From: Chloroflexota bacterium
GTDB taxonomy: Bacteria; Chloroflexota; Anaerolineae; Promineifilales; Promineifilaceae
Length of the DNA stretch: 64,000 nt
NCBI GenBank assembly: GCA_014584575.1
Contig: JACTMP010000070.1
Location: forward strand, 1 to 64,000
Direction of reading: 5' to 3'
This document shows, in pieces, positions 60,266-64,000 of the stretch (its first letter is position 1; the number at the start of each line of letters is the position of its first letter). Both the position numbers and the translations under genes were made by a program. Below the pieces are notes generated by a model, which was given only the letters and a program-made list of their open reading frames with translations, did no database searches and was not told the DNA's origin.

Positions 60266-60940
60266 TCAGGGGGCGGATTTGGCGTTGGCGACGAAGGCGC
60301 GCACCAGCGCCGGGTCTTTTTGGCCGGGCGCGGTTTCTACCCCACTGGCGACATCAACGGCATACGGCCGTACCACCTGCACCGCTTCGGCCACATTCTC
60401 CGGCGTCAGGCCGCCGGCCAGCATCAGGCCGGGTACCTGCCGGGCCAGGTGGGCGCAGATTGTCCAATCGGCCGTCTGGCCGGTGCCGCCGCGCAGGGTG
60501 GGGTGGTAGGCGTCAATGAGGAGGGAAGGTAATTGGGTAATTGGGTAATTGGGTAATGGGGGACGGGTGAACCATTCGGCGTCGGTTTCGGCTTCGATAA
60601 GGGAAGTGGGGCGCAGGGCTTTGTAGGCACGGCCGTAAAGCGGCGACCGCTCATCCCCCACCAGCCAGGGCGGTTCATCCCCGTGTAACTGCGCCAGGTC
60701 TAGCTGACATTCAGCCATGATCTCGGCTATTCGTTCTGGCGATTCGTTCACAAACACCCCCACCAGCACCGGACAATTCGCTAACTGCCGCAGCCGGGCG
60801 GTGATCGTTTGGGCTGCATCGGGGGTAATGCTCCGTTTGCCCGGTGGGTAAAAAATAAAACCGAGAAAATCTGTGCCCGCCTCGGCCGCCAGCAGCGCAT
60901 CTTCCAGATTAGTGTTGCCGCAAATTTTGACTTTTACCAT
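60266..60940 (-). CDS. trpF: Phosphoribosylanthranilate isomerase
   Basis: A 224-residue TrpF. It opens with VKVKICGNTNLEDAL, where Cys7 is the general base, and has LGFIFYPPGKRSITP, VLVGVFVNESPERI, LAQLHGDE, a LLIDAY segment carrying the catalytic Asp, GGTGQTADW, LAGGLTPENV and DVASGVE. The enzyme isomerises N-(5-phosphoribosyl)anthranilate in tryptophan synthesis. About ten residues (PNYPITQLPS) between PPL and LLIDAY are not expected in the family and are encoded by the repeat at 60528-60562. They precede the strand with the catalytic Asp, in an outer loop. No other trp gene is nearby. Confidence 0.92.
   Translation of the reverse strand: MVKVKICGNTNLEDALLAAEAGTDFLGFIFYPPGKRSITPDAAQTITARLRQLANCPVLVGVFVNESPERIAEIMAECQLDLAQLHGDEPPWLVGDERSPLYGRAYKALRPTSLIEAETDAEWFTRPPLPNYPITQLPSLLIDAYHPTLRGGTGQTADWTICAHLARQVPGLMLAGGLTPENVAEAVQVVRPYAVDVASGVETAPGQKDPALVRAFVANAKSAP
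60528..60562. repeat. Short-period repeat inserted in trpF
   Basis: Four units of GGTAATTG(G) / GGGTAATT on the plus strand, identical in type to the intergenic tract at 23601-23660. It adds 30-33 bp to trpF and keeps the frame. Confidence 0.85.
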
Positions 60941-60950
60941 AAAAATGATC

Positions 60951-60979
60951 TGTAACGCGATTTGAAAAATCGCGCTACA
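60951..60979. other. Hairpin, GTAACGCGATTT family
   Basis: TGTAACGCGATTT and AAATCGCGCTACA pair over 13 positions with one mismatch-type pair around a 3-nt loop, in the divergent gap between trpF and the sigma factor gene. It is close in sequence to the hairpin at 4988-5015. Confidence 0.55.
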
Positions 60980-61003
60980 TGTAATACTTTTTTGCCTGCT
61001 CCG

Positions 61004-61009
61004 TATAAT
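61004..61009 (+). promoter_or_regulatory. Candidate -10 box (TATAAT), 6 nt before ATG
   Basis: A perfect TATAAT precedes GTTTTG and the ATG at 61016 of the sigma factor. No ribosome site is present. No convincing -35 box is visible 17 bp upstream. This would give a leaderless transcript if used. Confidence 0.35.
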
Positions 61010-61015
61010 GTTTTG

Positions 61016-61552
61016 ATGATGGCTAAATCACTCTCCATTCCCTGGTTCCGGGCCGCCGCCACCGAAGCGGACTTCGCCGAACTATACCACGCCGAACTGC
61101 CGCGTGTGTATAACTTCTTCCGCTACCGGGTGGGCGACGGGCCGCTGGCCGAAGACCTGACGGCCGAAACGTTTGAAAAGGCGTGGCGCAATCGGGATCG
61201 CTACCGGCGTGACCTGGCGGCTTTTTCCACCTGGCTGTTTACCATTGCCCGGCGGGTGGCTACAGACCACTACCGCAAAACGCGGCCAGAAATCCCGCTG
61301 CATGAAGTGAGCCATCTTACCCATGACGAAAATATGGAGGAGTGGGCGCAACAACAGGCCGACTTTACCCGTTTGTCCCTCCTCCTGTCCCGGCTTGCAG
61401 ACCGTGACCGAGAGTTGGTGGCTCTCAAGTATGGCGCCGGTCTCACCAACCGCACCATCGCCGGTCTCACCGGGCTATCGGAATCCAATGTCGGCGTTAT
61501 TCTCCACCGAACGCTGCAAAACTTACGCAGCGAATGGGAGGCTGAACTATGA
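61016..61552 (+). CDS. ECF-type RNA polymerase sigma factor
   Basis: A 178-residue sigma-70 family protein with region 2 (FAELYHAELPRVYNFFRYRVGDGPLAEDLTAETFEKAW, about 20-60; then AFSTWLFTIARRVATDHYRK) and region 4 (LSRLADRDRELVALKYGAGLTNRTIAGLTGLSESNVGVILHRTLQNLR). Regions 1.1 and 3 are missing, as in ECF sigmas. It directs RNA polymerase to a small regulon, often including itself. The next gene overlaps its stop codon (ATGA), and encodes a membrane protein likely to control it. ATG 61019 is an equally good start. Confidence 0.9.
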   Translation: MMAKSLSIPWFRAAATEADFAELYHAELPRVYNFFRYRVGDGPLAEDLTAETFEKAWRNRDRYRRDLAAFSTWLFTIARRVATDHYRKTRPEIPLHEVSHLTHDENMEEWAQQQADFTRLSLLLSRLADRDRELVALKYGAGLTNRTIAGLTGLSESNVGVILHRTLQNLRSEWEAEL

Positions 61553-62310
61553 ACGATGACTTTTTAACCCGCTTTCGTAAGCCGCCGCGAGCGGAATTCG
61601 AGGCGAACCTTTACCGGAGGATTTCTAAACCGATGACTGTATCTACGACTTACTTTTCCCGCCGACTGGCGCTGACTTTTGCCGCCGTGTTGCTGGTGTT
61701 GACCGTAGCTTTGGCTGCATCGCCAGGGGCGCGGGCAATGGCCGCAAACCTCTTGCGCCAGATTGGTGTGATGACGCTCAGTGAGCGCCCGGCCGGTGAG
61801 CCGGTGCTGATTGCCCCCCCATCGCCAGAACAGTTGGCGTTAGCGGAAGCGACCGCGACGCCGATTGCCCCCGCTTCTCTGTCCGGCGCACCGCTGGAAG
61901 TGGCGATTGCCCAGGCTGGTTTTCAGCCCTATCTGCCCGGTTATCTGCCCGCCGGTTTCACCCAGGTGGAACTGGTGGCCGCCGAATATGTGGATGATTA
62001 CGGCCTGGGGCACGGCATGGGCATTTTTGTGACCTACCTTTCGCCAACGGATGGTTATCTGGCCGTGCAGACGACCGACTTTGACGAACGCACTCAGGAT
62101 GTGCCGATGGGTGGCCGCACCATGACTGACGTGGTGGTGAAGGGGCAGCCCGGTGTGTGGATTGAGGCGCTGCCGTTTGCATCGTCGCTGGTTTCCAGCC
62201 AGGCTGTCAACATGCTGTTGTGGTCGGCGAATGGGTATGTGCTGGCGGTGCAGGCAGACCAGCTACCGCTGGCCGAAGTGCTGAAGATCGCCGAATCGCT
62301 CAGCCAATAG
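61549..62310 (+). CDS. Membrane-anchored DUF4367-like protein, probable anti-sigma partner
   Basis: A 253-residue protein: a short basic cytoplasmic N-terminus (about 1-38), one membrane helix (about 40-58) and an outer domain. The outer part has YLPGYLPAGFTQVELVAAEY and a VVVKGQPGVWIEALPF block with LLWSANGYVLAVQA near the end, as in DUF4367 domains of anti-sigma/outer-membrane sensing proteins. The 4-bp overlap with the sigma factor supports paired function: holding the sigma at the membrane until a signal arrives. The N-terminal part is shorter than usual anti-sigma domains, so the inhibitory role is inferred. Confidence 0.75.
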   Translation: MNDDFLTRFRKPPRAEFEANLYRRISKPMTVSTTYFSRRLALTFAAVLLVLTVALAASPGARAMAANLLRQIGVMTLSERPAGEPVLIAPPSPEQLALAEATATPIAPASLSGAPLEVAIAQAGFQPYLPGYLPAGFTQVELVAAEYVDDYGLGHGMGIFVTYLSPTDGYLAVQTTDFDERTQDVPMGGRTMTDVVVKGQPGVWIEALPFASSLVSSQAVNMLLWSANGYVLAVQADQLPLAEVLKIAESLSQ

Positions 62311-62323
62311 GGTATTGTGTGAC

Positions 62324-62357
62324 AGACCTGACAGGTGTCAAAACACCTGTCAGGTCT
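62324..62357. terminator. Strong bidirectional hairpin terminator
   Basis: AGACCTGACAGGTGT and ACACCTGTCAGGTCT make a perfect 15-bp stem with a CAAA loop between convergent genes. Little U-tract follows (ATTCAC), but stem strength and place suit termination of both transcripts. Confidence 0.6.
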
Positions 62358-62359
62358 AT

Positions 62360-63445
62360 TCACTCACAAGGGGGGTATGCCGTGCGGTCAGGGGGCCACA
62401 CGGCCGTGTGCCAATCCAGATATTCCACCAGATGAGCCGCCCAATAATCTTCATTGTGACCGCCAGGGTTGATGGTGGTCTGGTGGGGGATGCCCGCCTC
62501 GGTCAGCAGCCGGTCGAGTTCCTCTTGCCCGCGCCGCAAGAAGTCCTCCTCGCCCCAATCCAACCAGATACGCAGGTGGCTCAGGTCGGCGTCGTTGTAG
62601 TTGGCCAGGGGATTGTAGGGGGCGGGGTCGGTTTTGAGGCGGAGAGAACTGCTGTGCCCCGCTACGGCCGTGACCAACCCCTCATGCCGAAACGCTACCA
62701 TCAATGCCCAATAGCCGCCGCGTGAAATACCACCCAGGCTGCGCCCGGCAGCATCGCCCCAGGCGCAGTAGTTGGTTTCCACAAAGGGGATCAACTCCTC
62801 CACCATGACCGCTTCCAGGCTGTGGGGGCCGCCGGAGAGGTTGTTGCCCAGCGGATTGGCGGCGGGCATGATGGCGATGAAGGGCGGATAACGGCCGTCC
62901 AGAATCCCCCCATCCGTGTGCCAGGCCAGCCCCAGGTTGAGCCACTGGTCGTCCTCTTGAATGGAGCCGGGCAGCAGGTAGAGGACGGGGTAGGTACGGC
63001 CGTCTTGCCCATAACAGGGTGGCAGGTAGACGTGGTAGCTACGCCAGGGGCCGGCGATTCGGCTGGGGAAGCGGCTGCGAAAGAATACCCCCTCGCCATC
63101 ACAAGGCACGGCGGCGGGCGGCGCGTCCAGATAAGGGGCCGTGATCGTCAGTGGAAAGGTGGGCTGGATGCGCGGCGTGGGTGACGGGGTAGGTGTAACC
63201 GTCGGCGTCGCCGTGGGGATGATGGGTGTGGCGCTGCTGGTTGGGCGGGGCGTTAATGTGGCCGGGGGCACGGCCGTGAACCGGGGTGTAGGCACGGCTG
63301 TAGCCGTCCATACAGGTGTGGAAAGGGGAGCGGCGTCAACGGGTACGGCCGTACCACCCCCACACCCCACCAGCCACCATAGCAGGCTCCCCCACACCAC
63401 CATCCACTTGAGCAGAGAACCAGCGTTAAGGGAAGTAATAAACAT
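62360..63445 (-). CDS. Lipoprotein esterase (PF00756, esterase D/enterochelin esterase-like)
   Basis: A 361-residue protein. A hydrophobic start with lipobox WWLVGC is followed by a long Thr/Pro linker (about 36-95) and an alpha/beta hydrolase domain. The nucleophile elbow is GGISRGGYWALM (Ser near residue 241), the acid is probably in LDWGEED, and the His is in GGHNEDYW near 339. It probably hydrolyses ester bonds in glycans or siderophore-like molecules outside the membrane. The start at 63445 overlaps the upstream gene's end by 20 bp; Met15 (63403) is an alternative but lacks the lysine before the hydrophobic core. Confidence 0.8.
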   Translation of the reverse strand: MFITSLNAGSLLKWMVVWGSLLWWLVGCGGGTAVPVDAAPLSTPVWTATAVPTPRFTAVPPATLTPRPTSSATPIIPTATPTVTPTPSPTPRIQPTFPLTITAPYLDAPPAAVPCDGEGVFFRSRFPSRIAGPWRSYHVYLPPCYGQDGRTYPVLYLLPGSIQEDDQWLNLGLAWHTDGGILDGRYPPFIAIMPAANPLGNNLSGGPHSLEAVMVEELIPFVETNYCAWGDAAGRSLGGISRGGYWALMVAFRHEGLVTAVAGHSSSLRLKTDPAPYNPLANYNDADLSHLRIWLDWGEEDFLRRGQEELDRLLTEAGIPHQTTINPGGHNEDYWAAHLVEYLDWHTAVWPPDRTAYPPCE

Positions 63446-64000
63446 TTACTGCCACCCAGTCTAGCGAAAAGTCCCGCATCGTTGAACTGGCAACGTTCAC
63501 AATCCGCACACGAAAATTCGCAGAAGAAAAGCTGCCGGGAATCCAGAGGGTACCCCACTTATCGGTAGGCCCGCCTAAAATGTAGCTCTGTTCTGTGGTA
63601 ACCAAAAAAGGCGTTTCTTTAGGCGCTGTCCAGGTTGAGCCACCATCCCGTGACAACAGGACGCACATATAAGGCGAGCCAGAAGTATCATCTACTTTTG
63701 AGTCTAAAAGGACTTCAATGCCGGTGATGGTCGCGCCTGATGGAATGGAAAAGCTGCTAAAGTTGTAGTATCGGTGACGATCTTTGGTGATATCTGTGCA
63801 GGATGCGGCCGTAGATGTGCCACTATTATTATCAACGGCATACCCACCGCCATCCATATAAGCCAGGGTAGCATTCACTTCAAAGCCGTTCCCATCACCG
63901 GTACTCTCAGCAAAATTGGCCGAGGGGCTTTTGAACCCGGTATTGGCGGGCGTGGTATACCAGATTTGCAGTTTGGCTGCCTTAACGATCCCTTCCTGCT
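63426..64000 (-). CDS. C-terminal part of a secreted beta-sandwich protein (runs off window)
   Basis: The minus-strand frame stays open from its stop at 63426 to the window edge, giving at least 190 residues of which the N-terminus is outside. It reads KAAKLQIWYTTPANTGFKSP, then STGDGNGFEVNATLAYMDGGGYAVDNNSGT, YYNFSSFSIPSGATITGIEVLLDS, and ends SSTMRDFSLDWVAVNVYYFP. This pattern is common as a repeated carbohydrate-binding-like or DNRLRE-related module in secreted Chloroflexota and other bacterial surface proteins. Sequence upstream of GTG 63878 is clearly coding, so that codon is not the start. The lipoprotein esterase gene follows with a 20-bp overlap. Confidence 0.75.
   Translation of the reverse strand, partial: QEGIVKAAKLQIWYTTPANTGFKSPSANFAESTGDGNGFEVNATLAYMDGGGYAVDNNSGTSTAASCTDITKDRHRYYNFSSFSIPSGATITGIEVLLDSKVDDTSGSPYMCVLLSRDGGSTWTAPKETPFLVTTEQSYILGGPTDKWGTLWIPGSFSSANFRVRIVNVASSTMRDFSLDWVAVNVYYFP

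Noticed and set aside
1..64000. tRNA or rRNA genes
   Set aside because: No tRNA-like cloverleaf with T-loop consensus and no rRNA signature was found in the gaps; the 42413 element lacks tRNA consensus bases.
1..64000. ACGGCCGT copies as operators of one regulator
   Set aside because: They are mostly inside coding sequences at irregular places with respect to starts, so a global sequence signal is a better explanation than promoter operators.

Overview
The window looks like a chromosome segment of an uncultured or filamentous member of the Chloroflexota, probably Anaerolineae or a relative. This is an inference from content, not from a marker gene search. The clues are moderate GC, many huge secreted mosaic proteins (beta-helix, propeller, IPT, subtilisin, FG-GAP), C-termini of the type IYLP-x3-K/R, an SDR-type threonine dehydrogenase, O-antigen-ligase/TPR proteins, Ser-His signal peptidase, and a yabE-ksgA order also known from Firmicutes. 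No rRNA, tRNA, CRISPR array, prophage or intact insertion sequence was seen. One structural RNA, the SRP RNA (26713-26840, minus), is present.

Layout. 1-4.3 kb: end of a coiled-coil gene, then an aconitase-X type dehydratase whose two subunits are separated by a DUF3592 membrane protein, then a GT-C type membrane glycosyltransferase. 4.4-5.9 kb: HdeD-like membrane protein and a DUF1269 protein with an acidic repeat tail. 6.1-10.6 kb: a 1476-residue secreted mosaic protein. 10.6-15.4 kb: truncated DUF1801 gene, threonine 3-dehydrogenase, AI-2E-type permease, TPR membrane protein and rhomboid protease. 15.4-22.8 kb (minus): a compact surface-glycan cluster of two tandem GT2 enzymes, an ABC exporter and a GT39-like enzyme, followed by a quinone oxidoreductase. 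22.9-27.1 kb: lipoprotein, cyclase, rsmA, YabE-like G5/3D protein, SRP RNA and a 122-bp inverted-repeat element. 27.1-36.2 kb: a 3020-residue secreted subtilisin. 36.6-45.6 kb: Vms1/baeRF-like protein, HtrA protease, zinc ribbon protein, signal peptidase, two signalling proteins, two membrane-anchored HhH proteins, and a WecA/TagO-like transferase. 45.6-50.1 kb: an O-antigen ligase-TPR-cyclophilin fusion. 50.8-55.7 kb: a subtilisin-5'-nucleotidase fusion. 55.9-64 kb: small membrane protein, CAP-LysM protein, FG-GAP protein, AraC regulator, trpF, ECF sigma plus DUF4367 partner, a lipoprotein esterase and a partial secreted protein.

The main theme is cell-surface biology: glycan assembly and ligation, large secreted proteases, periplasmic or surface quality control (HtrA, cyclophilin, signal peptidase, rhomboid) and wall-binding proteins. 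Three sequence-scale features stand out. The palindrome ACGGCCGT occurs roughly 110 times by my eye count, where about one is expected by chance, in genes and gaps alike. Short-period AT/GC tandem repeats sit at gene ends and have entered coding sequences in frame. Small dispersed palindromic elements, including a cloverleaf-like 88-bp one present twice in opposite orientation, occupy intergenic regions.
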